Positions 43,909 to 56,470 are shown, numbered from the stretch's first letter. The stretch is 64,000 bases of DNA from Rhizomucor pusillus (GCA_900175165.2 FWWN02000233.1:80038-144037); one strand, 5' to 3'. Numbers and translations: made by a program. Notes: generated by a model from the letters alone, not told the origin.

Positions 43909-45175
43909 TGTCTTGAGATACTACTACTACTTGAAGGGTGATGATGCGATGCCTCCGACATGTCTGCGCTTTTATATCTTTGTTAATGAAAGTCAATGCT
44001 CTGCCATCATGCGGGAAGGTAACGGGATGCTGCGTAATCGTAACATGATCGGGTGCCGTGGAACAAAAAAACAGCGATTCTGTGAAAAAAAGCTGATAGA
44101 GGTGCATTTACTTTTGATTATTTCGTGTCGGCTCTGGCCGTTTAAAATGCATTTATCTTGCATCTAGCAGTAGTTCCTTTAGATTTGCTATAGTCGATGA
44201 TGCCTTGCCGCACTGTAGCGACTCGCTGAAACAACTCAATTGAAAAGTAAAATGCTTGAAAATGCGCTGATCGGGACTCGTTAATGCAAAGTGCGCGACC
44301 ATATATTAAGCAGCAATGTCGCACCAACAATGACTATTGGCTGGCTGCAACTTTTTGCTGGTCCCTTTCCCGCCTGCTTACATGAGCCGTCCCTTGCTTT
44401 CCTTGGACCCGCGAGCTCGCTGACTTGTATTTAACCTCGCACACAGCTTTTTACCGCTACTGTCATGGGAAATAACAAGCAATAAATTAACGGAATGACC
44501 TGCCCTGGTGGGAATTCGCTTCATTTATGTGAACAAGACAAGAGAACTCCTTCCTCACATAAGTGAAGAGCAAACTCAAAGCAAACATATGTAATTTTCA
44601 TCGTATGATTAAAGAAACTTGGAGACGTATAAAGAGGGAGTTGACACTAATCGCGTCTTAAGGCGTACTATCTCCACTTCTTTGTGTCATGCTGCGTGAT
44701 ACAGGGCTGGTTACTGATCTCGGCGCTTAGTAGCTCCCTGATCCGCGACATCAATTAGAAGTTTCGAGAGCCTGATGATAAGTCAGATATATGGTATTAC
44801 TTGCTAAAGTACTTACTTACGGCTTACGTTGGCTTTTTAGATTAGATTTCCTATCACCAGTAGAATATGTCTAAGGTATCAATCACTGTCGCTTAATCTG
44901 ACAACATGAATACTAGCAAAGAGAAATTATCCTTGAATAAATCGCGCTTTTTACGAAATCAGCTTTAAGTAAAGGACTATTTTCAAGGATTGTTTCTATA
45001 TATGCAAACATTGATCCAGGGTGTAATTTTCCCGTAGTATATCAGTTCCTCCAGGCCATTGCTGCTTTACCAGTGGACAGCGCATTAATTTCTAGTTGAC
45101 TGACGAAGGAAGAAGACAAGGAATGAAGAATCGATGCCCTTCAAGATCTGCTGCTTATATATGTATATGTATTTA
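43909..45175. other. Long spacer between GH16 and SEH1
   Basis: Holds the GH16 promoter (minus strand) and the 3' region of SEH1. The middle (44300-45000) has no convincing ORF or known repeat. Confidence 0.4.
43970..43976 (-). promoter_or_regulatory. TATA box of the GH16 gene
   Basis: TATAAAA on the minus strand about 62 bp upstream of the ATG at 43908. Confidence 0.5.
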
Positions 45176-46728
45176 TTACTCTTTTGGACCTTGATTTGCA
45201 GCAACAACTGCCATCTGTCTCCATATTCCATCAAAGCCAGCCTTCCAGAGACGCACTTTACCATCATCTCCAGATGAAGACAAGATAGTTCCGGTGATAT
45301 TCCATTCTACTCTCCATACCTGGATTAAATGAATAACATTTAGTGTATGATCCTTTTTCTTGTATGCTTCAATATTTAATTCTCTCTCTCTCTCTCTAGC
45401 TGCTACGTACCTCGGCGTGGTGGTCGTTGAAAGCGGCCACTAATTCAATGTGCAGAGGATGCTGTCCAAATTTGCCCGACGTTGATGTGCCTTGATTGCT
45501 TTTCTGAGGCGGTGATCTCGGTGACATGTTAAATGGCTGGTTCGGTGCGTTGCTTTCTGTTAATTTGAAAATTCGTACATAGTGATCCTTGGAAGCAGTT
45601 GCTATAAGTTGGTAGGATCTATACATCATCATCTTTCCTGTCAGTATTAATAGATTAGATATCTAAACAACCGTCCACTTACCGTGCCATACTAGGTGCC
45701 CAACTCACATCGTGGACTTCCTGTTCATGTCCAGGCAGAAACTCACCGGGATACCAGCGGCTATGACCATCGTGTCTAAATATCCGTGCACCAATCTCCT
45801 TTCCCAAACCAACCACCATCAGCGGGGTCGCTGTTCTGTTCGGGCACCAATCTATGCAGTAGCCGCTGTCGGCATCAAACGCAGCAGTAGAAGCAGCACC
45901 ACCGCCACCACCTTGCCGCGATATTGACGATGGTGCATTTTGCATGAGGGTGTTTGCCTGCGAAGAAGGCGACACGTTCTGTCCAGCAGTAGCAGCATTG
46001 TTTCCGGCCGAGGTTATTCCTGGAAACGGACCGGCGTTACCAGGCGCATCCAAGCCGGGTGTGGATAATGCATGGCTGGTGACCGATGATACACTGGAGC
46101 TGGAACTGTGTGTGTGCATTGGTTGTTGCGGCAATTGTGGTGGTTGGGTTGATGAGGAAATGGATCTGTCGTCGGATTGTGATATCTCAAACTCTTCCAT
46201 TTGCGACCACTGTGCCAAGTTTGTTGGTTCGATAGCCTCGTAGATCCGTACAATACCGTCTGCTGAGCAGGTGGCGAGCCGCAACGCTCCTTGCATCGGG
46301 GCGAATGCGATATCCAAGACTGCACTTCTTGATTCAACGAGGCGGAAACGCTCTGTCCACCGCTTTTGGCTGTTTTTGGGTTCTGATATCGATCCGCGTA
46401 AAAGTGTCAATACATGTCTACGGGCGTATTCTTGGATGGACAAACCTGAAGGCTGCTCTTCCCATATCTTTACAAGTCTATCCAGCGAGCAACTTGCAAT
46501 GACCTGACCATATTCTGGGTGTGCCCATATTGCTTTGAGAATGGACGAATCGTGTGCTTTCCAGCTGTCGTTGAGTTCCCAGACTGCTACTTGTTCGCGT
46601 TCAACAAAGTCCCAGACTTTGAGACGTTGATCCGATGAGCATGTTACGAGGCGCTTTCCATAGTAGTCATATGCGATGTCGTGAATGAGATCTTCGTGCG
46701 AGGTATCGAATTTGGTTATCGTGCCCAT
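45176..46728 (-). CDS. SEH1: Nucleoporin Seh1 (WD40), enlarged
   Basis: Three exons (46728-45683, 45618-45411, 45319-45176) give 465 residues. WD repeats match Seh1 in order: DLIHDIAYDYYGKRLVTCSS, WAHPEYGQVIASCSLDRLVK, LRLATCSADGIVRIYEAIEP, NLAQWS, LIATASKDHYVRIFKL and VEWNITGTILSSSGDDGKVR. Seh1 sits in the nuclear-pore Y complex and in the SEA/GATOR2 complex that controls TORC1. Usual length is about 350-360. Here a Ser/Gln/Gly/Ala-rich insert of about 110 residues follows QWSQMEEFEIS (roughly residues 185-300), inside the same exon. The Met at 46728 was chosen because homologues begin about ten residues before DLIHD; the frame is open to 46794 with another ATG. Confidence 0.9.
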
Positions 46729-47060
46729 TGGAGATCCAAAAATGTGATGAAAAAAGAAGGGCTCGCCTCGCCCAGCCTTGCAATCATGTTCCATTTCCGC
46801 CGCTGCATGCAGTTATTAGAGACGGGCATCGTCGTCTTCCAAGCAAATATATCATGCCACTATTATCAACACGCGCTAATGTCGGAATTAAAGGTTTACG
46901 CCACATCGATGGAAACAATGAAACAAGAAGAACAATAATGAATTCCGTCAAGGCAATATGTAGACATTGATAATTTTTCGAATTGCATTTTTCATGCGGA
47001 GTGGCACGTCCCGCTCACAAGAAACTTTTTCTTTTTCTTGCTTGCTTCACGAGCGTCGCC
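46729..47060. promoter_or_regulatory. Divergent promoter region of SEH1 and the DUF2358 gene
   Basis: 332 bp between two start codons on opposite strands. No TATA box stands out. A shared control region is inferred from the arrangement. Confidence 0.4.
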
Positions 47061-47909
47061 ATGCTGCCTACATGTTCACGGCCATTGCCAACACAGCTTT
47101 GCCTACAGCGAGCAGCGAGATTCCATAGACACCCACGAAGCGTACTTTTGGCGCGACGGAGTGCAGCGGTAGCAGCCGTGGCCGCTCCTCTTCCCGTCTC
47201 GCATAAACACAACGTCTCTGCTGGTGCTGGCCCTGGCGATCCGGACGATCGCAAGGATCGGCCAGACGAGTACGAACTTCGCGTAGGCTTTGGTACGTCA
47301 ATTTGTGTTAGTGGCAAAGTCGGTAGTGTGCTAACTGGTATGCTCTCTCTCAAAAAATAAGCTATTGCTACACTACAAGACGATCTTCCGCAGTTTTTCA
47401 GCAAAGGGTTGACGGAGCACTCTATCTACGCGCAGAACATTGTGCTTTCTGATCCGCATTACACAAAGATATCCGTGCACGGGCATACAGTTTATCTCGG
47501 AATTGCAGAGACGCTTCGATGGAGTTTACGCATGTATTTCGATGACATTCTATTTGAAATTACTCGGTTGCGAGTTTTGCCTGAAAAGTCACCGCTCGAT
47601 GAGAACAAGGGCATTGTGCGACACCTTGAGGTGCGCTGGCGATTGCAGGGAACCCGGCATCCTCCACTCGTGTTTGGGCGCATATTAGGGCTTTACACCT
47701 CGGGTGCTGTGCAGCACTACGAAGGCGACTTTTTGTACACTTTTGATGATGAGGGGCGCATTGGTGAACACCGGATCCAGCGTATCGTTCCGCCGCCGAG
47801 TAGGAGAATTCTGTGGATGCATTCGCTTGGAGGACGGTTAAGAGCATACTGGGAGGAGGCGAAGCGACGCCGGATACCCGAACTGACACCTGCGTCCGTC
47901 AAAGTCTGA
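47061..47909 (+). CDS. C6orf136/DUF2358-like protein, probably mitochondrial
   Basis: Two exons (47061-47292, 47362-47909) give 259 residues. The N-terminus MLPTCSRPLPTQLCLQRAAR with RFHRHPRSVLLARRSAAVA is Arg-rich and lacks acidic residues, a good mitochondrial presequence. The conserved part starts IATLQDDLPQFFSKGLTEHS, then YAQNIVLSDPHY, RWSLRMYFDDILFEITRLRV and HLEVRWRLQGTRHPPLVFGR, resembling the DUF2358 fold (NTF2-like, ligand unknown) found in human C6orf136. The ending is basic. Function is not established for the family. It is divergently transcribed from SEH1. Confidence 0.7.
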
Positions 47910-48868
47910 CTGATTGTGTGCGAGACGGATATATATCATAGAATGCCGGAAAATGGAGAACAACAACAATATCGCTCTTTGATTTAGATTCTACCGCTCG
48001 CTTATTCCACACACACACACACACACGCACACCCCTCATCATAATGAAAAGCGAAATGCAATCATAGACAGAAATGTCTAGTGTTCTTTTTCCTTCTTTA
48101 CAAAGACGAGTGAACACCTTCGATAGAATATTCCAGATCTTTTTTTTTTTTGCTTGTAATAAAATAACCATGGTTTGCTGCTGCTGCTCTGCTATTAGCC
48201 ATATCCATTGCATCGAGTATACAATTTCCAAGAGAGCGGAGTGGGCTTGTCAAAGTTGTAGACAACATTGATCCTGATTCTCGGGCATCCGCCAACCGTT
48301 GTCAATTAAACGATCCGGTCGGCGCGACTCACATGGCAAAAGTATAAAGGCTTGCCTGCAGGGATGAGGAGGAGGAAGGAGTTTGAAGAATATTAATAAA
48401 GGAAAATGATGTAGAAGATGTTAAATGCAGCGGGCGGGTATTACGGCGAGGTGCAGCTGTTGGGGGAGGGGAAGACTCTTCGAATCAGAAACAACAAGGG
48501 GATGATGGTGGATTGCACAGCGTAATATATGGCATCAAGAACGGAAGGAGGAAGGAAACTGACATTTCATCCTAACGACGAGGGCGATATGGGTACCGTG
48601 ATCTATTATATTTGCGATCTTTTGACAGAATAAAGAAAGAACGGGGACAAAAAAAAGAGTACAGCTCAGACGACTCACGGGATATGCCATGTTGTAAAAA
48701 TAATGTTCTCATTGCTGCTTCGTGAACTAGGACGACAATAAACACCATCGGGGCGGGATCATTGTCCTCTCGTTCATACTTAAAAGAAACAGTTGTCGAC
48801 GTCTCATTGTGCGTTTTCTCCCCTCCCCCCACCTCTCCTCTCTCACTTTTTCCTTCAACAAAAAGCAA
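47910..48868. other. Intergenic region with CA repeat
   Basis: Contains a (CA)n tract (48010-48034) and G-rich, A-rich stretches (48360-48560). The minus-strand ORF 48572-48952 overlaps the start of the next gene and shows no motif. A TATAAAG at 48345 might serve the zinc-finger gene but is over 500 bp upstream. Confidence 0.4.
48010..48034. repeat. (CA)n microsatellite
   Basis: CA units interrupted by one CG, readable directly. Confidence 0.85.
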
Positions 48869-49582
48869 ATGAACCTTCAATGTCGAATATGTGGCAAGGA
48901 GTTTCCCGAATTTGATCAGCGCGGATTCCGCAACGCGGGTTTCACCGCGCATCAGAATAGATGCATTGAACGCGAACGACAGCGCAGCGACCAGTTAGCA
49001 GGCCGTCGCTCAAGTCGTGTTGCCAGCACTGTACCTCGGCGTCTCTTGCCCGCTCCAACAGCAGCAAATACTACTGCCACCGCCGGCTTGTATCGTCGTC
49101 AACAACAACAACAGGAACAACAACAGCGTACCACCATTGTTGCGACAACAACAAGCCCTCGCCAGCGACCTCAGCGCCGCAGCAGACGTCGATCCGCACA
49201 AGCTGCAAACGCGTCGTCTGCCGCTGCTACTACGTTGCCATTGATACCATCTTCGACGCTATCTGTTTCCACATATTATCATCATCACCAACAACAGCAG
49301 CAGCAGCCGATGGTACGAATCATATCAACAGAGCCTACTCCAATCCTGCTATGTTCTTCTCCTCCTCTGCTGGTCCCGGTAGCTACAACGATGCCGCAGG
49401 AAAGCACATTCCCTACCTCGTATCAACATCTAACCAGCAGACCGACGGAAGCTACACTGACTTCTCCTACGCTAGATTCTTTTCTTGTCCACTACTGCGA
49501 ATACTGCACTCCTCAGAACGGTCTACACGATCCTTCTTGCCCGCTGCTTTCGATTTTCGGTCCTTCCAGTCTCGGAACGTAA
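48869..49582 (+). CDS. Atypical zinc-finger protein with Gln/Ser/Pro-rich body
   Basis: A single ORF of 237 codons. The N-terminus has C-x2-C then H-x4-C: MNLQCRICGKEFPEFDQRGF with RNAGFTAHQNRC, a C2HC finger with a widened loop. Then come an Arg-rich region, Gln runs (RRQQQQQEQQQR, HHHQQQQQQP) and Ser/Thr/Pro-rich sequence. The C-terminus has a second possible metal site, HYCEYCTPQNGLHDPSC (C-x2-C-x8-H-x3-C). Such proteins are often nucleic-acid or protein binding; no specific role can be named. The pure CAA/CAG tracts could vary in length. Short ORFs in other frames of this low-complexity region are shadows. Confidence 0.68.
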   Translation: MNLQCRICGKEFPEFDQRGFRNAGFTAHQNRCIERERQRSDQLAGRRSSRVASTVPRRLLPAPTAANTTATAGLYRRQQQQQEQQQRTTIVATTTSPRQRPQRRSRRRSAQAANASSAAATTLPLIPSSTLSVSTYYHHHQQQQQQPMVRIISTEPTPILLCSSPPLLVPVATTMPQESTFPTSYQHLTSRPTEATLTSPTLDSFLVHYCEYCTPQNGLHDPSCPLLSIFGPSSLGT

Positions 49583-49863
49583 ATCTCGACAACAACGTAT
49601 CTCTCTCTAAGCCTTATCGCCTATGAAATAAGCCGACGATCATTTTTTGTATACAATATGCATATGGATTTATTAGATTCATCAATTAGTATTCGTAAAT
49701 GTAGAAATGATTGTATGCTAAGAAAGAAAAGAGAAGAGAAAAAAATAGAACACAGTTTTGTATGCAACAGGGTGTAGAGTATACAATGCGCGGCGGTCTG
49801 TATGAAGAAGATGGTCGATGTAATAGCTGAGAAAGAATGTGGGGATGGATCCCTGCTCCACCA

Positions 49864-51403
49864 TTATGACTTTACTATGGTTTCCACCTGGTTGAGATCC
49901 TGCTGCTGCTGATGATGGTGATGATGATGAGGATGATGCGTTTGCACTGGCGTCTGCGGACCAGTAGATACGGATCCGTCTGAAACATATGCATCGTCCG
50001 GAATTGTATCAAGAGGTAGAGATGCTTTCCCGATAGCATCTGGTCCAACGCCTATACCATCCAGCACGACCGGAAGAGCGCCCATTCTAAGCGAGAGAAA
50101 GACGTTAGAGAATAGGTGACGGTGAGCTCAAGCATTTTTCTTACCGCGAATAGAACATTTGCAGACGAAGCCGGATATTCTCAGTGTAAAGATCATCAAT
50201 GGCCCGATCGGCATAAAGCCCTTTTTGGATATTGCGAATGAAAACATAAAACTCGCAGACAGCAACGAGCCTATCGCGGCAATATTGATCGATAGGCGCC
50301 CATTCATCCATTTCATCCAGTCGGAATCGATACGAAAGTGGCTGATTCTCTTGCTCCGAGACTCGTCCGCATGCTGAGCATCTAAGCAACGATTGTCCGT
50401 TATTGTGTGACGATGAGGCAAATCGTTCCCAGAGCGGTCTCGTTGTAGCGCTGGTGGAAACTGTGAGTCCTGGCGCCAAGGATTTCTGAGCTTCTTCGTC
50501 GAGCTGTTCAATAAAGCACGGTTGTCGAGAGAGATAATCATTGAGTTTCTTGACAGAGAGTCTCGAGTGAGGTCCGAATCGTAAACATGGTTCGATATCC
50601 TCCGCTTGACAATGCTTCATGAATGCAAACTGGTGGAGTTTTTTAAATGGAGTTTTAGGCGACGATGTGACGAATTCTCGAAAGAGTTCCAGTTGCATTT
50701 CATCAATCGACATGACCCGTTTCAGTTTCTGCTGCTGCTGCGACGGCAGCGGAGGCATCGATATCGTGCGAGATTCGGGTGATACACCATTTTGCGTTAT
50801 TGTTGCCGATGATATACGCTGCTGTTGCTGCTGAACTCTGTGCTGATACGCATACGCGGCGCTCGCACGTTTGCAGCCGTACAGTTCTTGCAAATCTTTG
50901 CATGCTCGCACAACGTTCGGATCCTTGATTGCAAACGGTTCAAGCATCATTTCCTGCATACGTGCTCGTAGTTCTTGCAGCTGGCTTTGCTCTGCTTGCA
51001 GGTACTCTTCGGTCTGTCGCAGTTGTTTCTCTAGCAACCACTTTTCGCGCTTTTCTGTTGCGACCATGCCGTTTGCCTCTTCGAAAAGCTTGCAGCTCAG
51101 TTCTTCAAGTTCATGCTCGACCAGATCTTTTTCGTGCTGGATATCAGCGACTCGTTCGATCTCGGCGACATATTTTTTGTTGAGTGTTTGCATATCCTGC
51201 TGCAGTCGCTGCATAGCTTCGTCCTTCTTTTCAAGCTCTGCTTTGAGTCGCTCGATCTCTGCTGCTTGCGATTCTAGCTGTTGTTGGACAGCGGGCGCGG
51301 CAAACATGCGTCTGCAGAGTCGGCAGCTCAGCGGGTCATTTGGGTCAAGAAGATCGGCGCAACGGCAGGGAGGAGTGGAGATCAGCTGCTGTGGGGGTTC
51401 CAT
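49864..51403 (-). CDS. SEC2: Sec2/Rabin8-type Rab GEF
   Basis: Two exons (51403-50145, 50086-49864) give 493 residues. A Cys-rich start (C13, C15, C27, C30) is followed by a long coiled coil (about 40-155) holding the Sec2 domain signature VEHELEELSCKLFEEANGMV with ATEKREKWLLEKQLRQTEEY. This coiled coil in Sec2 and Rabin8 opens the nucleotide site of Sec4/Rab8 and so activates exocytic vesicles. The C-terminal half has conserved helical blocks (SPKTPFKKLHQFAFMKHCQA, ALPGL-like APGLTVSTSATTRPLWERFA), a CSACG knuckle, and a His/Gln-rich tail (HHPHHHHHHQQQQ). Sec2 also binds Sec15, whose gene is at the left edge. No signal peptide; cytosolic and vesicle-bound. Confidence 0.86.
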
Positions 51404-53950
51404 AAGTAATGAAGGACAGGGATTGAAATGAAAGGAAAGATCTCGGGGAGAAAGGTGGGTGGGGGGAGATTATACAAAGAAGGGAGTGGGTATGGAGAAA
51501 AAAAGAGAGAAAGTAAGAGAGAAGAGGAAGAGGAAGAAGAGGAAGAGGAAGAAGAGGAAGAGATAGATAGATAGATAGATAGATAGATGGAGAGGGAGGA
51601 AGGGCGTTTGTTACTTCGTCAAAAAAGGAGCCAAGTCAGCACCCTTTTTGGTCATCATCGTCCCGTCGGGATCTTCGGCAAAAAGCCCTTTTGGTAGCAC
51701 CCGGACCCACCACTGTTGTTAGTGCGAGGATCTACGCGTAATATAATCGTTTACCCGTAACCCATTTTAGACTAAAGTCTGGACTAAGCAAGAACGCATT
51801 ATATCGTAATTTTTTGCATCCATTACGAGAATCTGCATAAGCATTCTTTTCCATTGAGACATGGAAGGGGTCGAGCGTCGATAAACCAAGCCCCTTTTAC
51901 GATGGCTGTGTCTCTATCCTACCCAAAATCAATCTAATGAGTAAACTATAGTTCGTTATCCACATCGTCGTTCGTACTTGCCGGGCCGGATTGCTCCATC
52001 CATTGTTTCCGACTACACGTGCCCTATCAATGAAAATGGATGTCGCACAAACCTTGGCATCATTGAGCTACATAATCGTTATTTATTGAAGAAATCTTTT
52101 TCCATCTTTTCTGTAAAGTTACCTCGTTCAGTTTCCGTTCAATTACAGACAGATTCAAATTTGACTAGTCTATAGTTTGCCACATTGGAAGGAAATGTTT
52201 ACTCTCGTGTTGGTACCAGCTAAGCAATACAAACAAGTAATATCCGTATTGGACAACCTAGAATTTACACAAGTTTATGAATAGCATATGCCGCCATGAT
52301 ATTTAAGCAGAATTTAGATTACTATATCTACCGCTCTGCCATATAGAAAACGAGATGAAAATACTACTGAAGTAATACTGAAGGACGTAAAGGATGCAAG
52401 TCAAAAGAAGTATTCATAAGGCGATGGCGATATTGTGCATTTCCAAGTTAGAGCTATAATTTCCGTTCCCAGCAATGCTCTTTGCATATTTCGTGGATTG
52501 AAGCTATTATCTCTGAAAATTAACGTATTTTCTGATCCACTTTTACCTTTGACCGAAACTCTTCAACGGGATCCAAAACTGTGGAATATGGAAATAGATA
52601 CATATATTGTAACCTATGCTTCGATCGATTTCATGGAACGTTGTTTGGTGACAGTGCAGTGAATATTCATTAAATTTGATATGTCACATAGAGATCATTA
52701 TCCATGATCGTTGTCGACCGAAACAGATAGACTAGCTTATTCCAATTAACTTTTCTCTTTTCGAATGCAAGCTTTTTTCTATGACTCCAACCTGAGGAAC
52801 AATACCTAAACTGTGACGTTGATGCTTCATTCGGAACTCGGACCGCTGGCATTGTTGTTACTGTGCTTTTTGCTGCTGCTTCCCACGGGCTTACTGTTGT
52901 TGTCTCACAGACGGAGAACAATAGAACCTCCAGCTTTTCTTTCATTCTCTTGCTTTCTTTTCTTCTTTAAGGACACGGACTCAGTAGTGTGCGCTGAATG
53001 GCCCGCGCTCATCACGAGACTTGATCATCGTTACCTTTGAAGGACCACGAGCCAGCCCATCGTGACGAACCTCGGTTCAATTCTTTTCTTTGACGGCGCG
53101 TCGTTGCCACGGTGACACAAGCAGCACTATTTTCGTGGAATGGTTGGGGAAAGTGCATTTAATGCTGTTGAAAATTTAGATATCGAAGCAGGAGGTATTT
53201 TACAACGATGAATTGACAGTAGTAGCTCAAATATGGAAATAAAGTATGGTCCAAGGGGACACGTTGGAGATAGATCAGCCCCTTAATTACTGGCAAGTTG
53301 GATTATGCTCAAGTTGTTGCTTGGAAGCGCAAACAACGTTAGAGAAGCAAGTTAAATCAATCGCTGCAGGGACTCAATGTAGGAGCATCACGAGAATATA
53401 CCATTTTTAAAAATGTGTGCCATTGAATGCTGATCATACCCATCCGACGAAGGGGGGGATGAAGTCTGTGACTGTACCTACCCCGCATTCATTTTGTTTA
53501 CACTGTCGTTATCTTTCTCTTGGGTATTAATAAAGTGCGCAGCTCTCGTGCCACAGCAGCACGCTTTCATTGGGCTTCTGTTTTGTAAATATTGAGCGCC
53601 AGGCTTAGCGAGGTTTTCTTGGGTGCAGGTACCATCCTAAGGAAAAGAACCAAGAAAATCTTGGCGATTGAACTAGTTGGTGCGATGCTTGCAGAGGTCT
53701 AGAGAGATAGATGGTGGAGGAAGAGAAATTTAAGGTTTTATCTCGGTACAGCAGAAAAAAGAAATATGCGGCACAATCCCTGGGGTTTACTGGTGCTGCA
53801 GCACATCATCACTTTTCCGGAAGATCTTTGGTTCCCTTTTCTATCCCCCAACCTCTACCTCAACAACAAATCCTGTCTCTCCTGTGGCTCTTTCTTTCTC
53901 TTTTATCTTTCTTCCTCTTTCTCTCTTCCTGAACTACTCCTCCATCTTTC
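51404..53950. other. Long intergenic region between SEC2 and the acyl-CoA synthetase gene
   Basis: Purine-rich near the SEC2 start. The rest has only short ORFs (for example 51978-52175, 52435-52662, 52813-53040), none with a recognisable product. CT-rich sequence at 53870-53945 forms the leader of the next gene. Confidence 0.4.
51521..51588. repeat. GAAGAG and (GATA)n simple repeats
   Basis: Tandem GAAGAGGAA units (51521-51562) run directly into seven GATA units. They lie in the upstream region of the minus-strand SEC2 gene; GATA sites could bind GATA factors, but the array looks like a microsatellite. Confidence 0.85.
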
Positions 53951-56470
53951 ATGCCTCCAGCATTCAAACCACCGTACATGGTCCCGGTCCCAGGCACCGA
54001 GAATAATCAAGGTGAAACAGCGATATACCGTCATTTTCTGTTCAAGGACAAACTCGTCGATCATCCTCCGGATATCGAAACCATGTGGGATATGTATCTG
54101 CATGGCAACAAGATTGGTGGAGGTATGTAATGTAGTTGCGGTAACTTTTATCGCTGCTTCTGCTGCTGCTATTGCTCACTACCACCATCAAAAAAAAAAA
54201 AAAACCAGATCAGCCGTTCTTGGGCACCCGTCGCATTGACGATGGTGTTGCCAAGGAATACGTCTGGCAATCGCACAAGAAAGTGCGCGCACGTATTGAA
54301 AATGTTGCTAAAGGTTTGACCAAGCTCGGTCTGGGACGCCAGCAAGCAATCGGTCTTTACAGTGTCAACACCGCCGAGTGGGTAAGCACAATATATATTT
54401 CATCAGCTTTTACTATGCATAGCAGTAGTAATTCTTTTTTTACCACATTGGGTAGACAATCACCGAGTATGCCAGCTACCGCCAAGCATTCATCATTGTT
54501 GCGCTGTACGATACCCTCGGCCCTGAAGCCGTCGACTACATTGTCAACCAGGTCGAGATGGAGTTTATTGTTGCCAGCGCAGATAAACTGCAAAACATTG
54601 TGCGCCTAAAGGAGCGACTGCCAACTATAAAGACGGTCATTATCATGGATCAGCAAAACATCAAAGCAGCTGACAAAGAGGCAGCTGCCCAAGCGAATCT
54701 TGCTGTGCATGGATTCCAAGACGTTGAAAAGTTGGGACAAGACGTACAGGAAGAACAAGAAGGACGCACTGAAGCAAAACCTGAAGATATCGCGACCATT
54801 TGCTACACTAGGTATTTAATAATTTCTTCTAGTAATCCGAAATGGATGATGACGATGATGAATAATTTATTCCTTTTTTTCTTTCAGCGGCACGACTGGT
54901 GTTCCCAAGGGAGCTGTGATAACACATGCCAACTGCGTCGCTTCTATTTACGCGGCTGCCGTCGTTGGCGAAGCAGGCAGCTTTGCTCTCGTCGATCACA
55001 CGGACGTGTACATTTCATATCTCCCACTGGCTCACGTCTTTGAACGTGTTGCTCAAGGTCTTCATGTTTACAAAGGTGCTGCTATTGGCTATTACCAGGC
55101 AAGTAGTGAGAGCATGAAGATGAATTATAAGGAGCTGCTTTGCTAGTAGGCTCCTACTCCTCCTAGGACAATGTTTCTGACTAAGGTGGGATGATGTAGG
55201 GAGACACCGCCAAATTGCTGGACGACATTGCAGAACTGAGACCCACCGTATTCTGCTCCGTGCCTCGGTTGTTCAATAGGATATACGACCGCGTCCTGGC
55301 AGGAGTCAAGGCTAAGGGTGGAGTGAGCAGCTATCTGTTCCACACTGCATTCAATGCAAAGAAGGCACATCTCAACAAAACAGTGCACCACTGGCTTTGG
55401 GACCGAGTTGTGTTTGGACAGGTATATTTTTGAGAGAGATGGATGGAAAATTGAGTCTCAAGTGTTAAACATATTCCCTTAAAGATACGGGCGAAGCTAG
55501 GTGGTCGCGTGCGATTCATTCTAAGCGGATCTGCACCCGTGTCTCCTGACGTGATGGATTTCATGCGTATCTGTTTCTCTGCCAAGGTATTCGAGGGTTA
55601 CGGTCAGACAGAAAACTTTTGTGGAGGTTGTCTGGTAAGCGCTTTTTGTTTTCAATAGTCTGCTCATGATTTTGTAATTATGATGGACAATTAGACGGTG
55701 CAAGACGACAACACATCCGGAGTCGTCGGTATCCCGTTCCCGTGTTCAGAGATTAAGCTCGTTGATTGTGTTCCAGATATGGACTATCGCTCCACCGATA
55801 AACCGTACTCAAGAGGCGAGATCTGCATCCGAGGTCACTCTATCATGCGAGAATATTACAAGGCTCCAGACAAGACAGCCGAGACCGTCGACGAGGACGG
55901 ATGGCTGCATACAGGCGACATTGGTCTCTTTGACTCGGCCAACCGACTCAAGATCATTGATCGTCGCAAGAACATCTTTAAATTATCGCAGGTAAAAAAC
56001 AATCTTTACATGATCTTCAATGCCAAGTTTGTATTCACGGATTCGCACAGGGTGAATACATTGCTCCTGAAAAAATCGAAGGCGTGTATCAAAAGCATGA
56101 GCTGATTGCTCAGGTGTTTGTGTACGGCGACTCGTTGCAGCCCTCGCTGGTTGGCATTATCGTCCCTGATAAGGAGGCATTTGTCAAATGGGCAGCTTCC
56201 AAGCATCCAAACAGGACTCCAGAGCAGCTGTGTGCTACGGAAGAGGTCAAAAAAGAGATCCTCAAGGAACTTACAGCGTACGGCAAGCAGAATGATTTGA
56301 AAGGATTTGAGCAGGTCAAGGCTATCTACTTGACAATGGACGAGTTTACAATTGAAAATGACCTGCTGTCTCCTACTTTTAAGCTGAAGCGTGAGACAGC
56401 AAAAGCCAAATATGCCGATCAGATCAAGGAAATGTACACTACGCTGTCCAACGGCAGAGCATTCAACTGA
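53951..56470 (+). CDS. Long-chain acyl-CoA synthetase
   Basis: Multi-exon gene of about 700 residues, starting MPPAFKPPYMVPVPGTENNQ. The AMP-binding P-loop YTSGTTGVPKG lies at about 232-242. Next come VYISYLPLAHVFERVAQGLH and FILSGSAPVSPDVMDFMRIC, then FEGYGQTENFCGGCLT, GWLHTGDIG and KIIDRRKNIFKLSQGEYIAP, the order seen in eukaryotic LACS/Faa enzymes. They activate fatty acids to acyl-CoA with ATP for lipid synthesis or beta-oxidation. No PTS1 peroxisomal signal ends the protein (it ends RAFN), and there is no clear membrane helix. Introns are short; one has a 15-A run near its 3' end (54189-54204). Several sites end in phase-1 codons, confirming the joins. Confidence 0.93.

Noticed and set aside
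48572..48952. 126-codon minus-strand ORF
   Set aside because: Overlaps the start of the zinc-finger gene and has shadow-like composition.
51562..51588. Array of GATA-factor sites
   Set aside because: Perfect tandem GATA units next to another simple repeat are best explained as a microsatellite.
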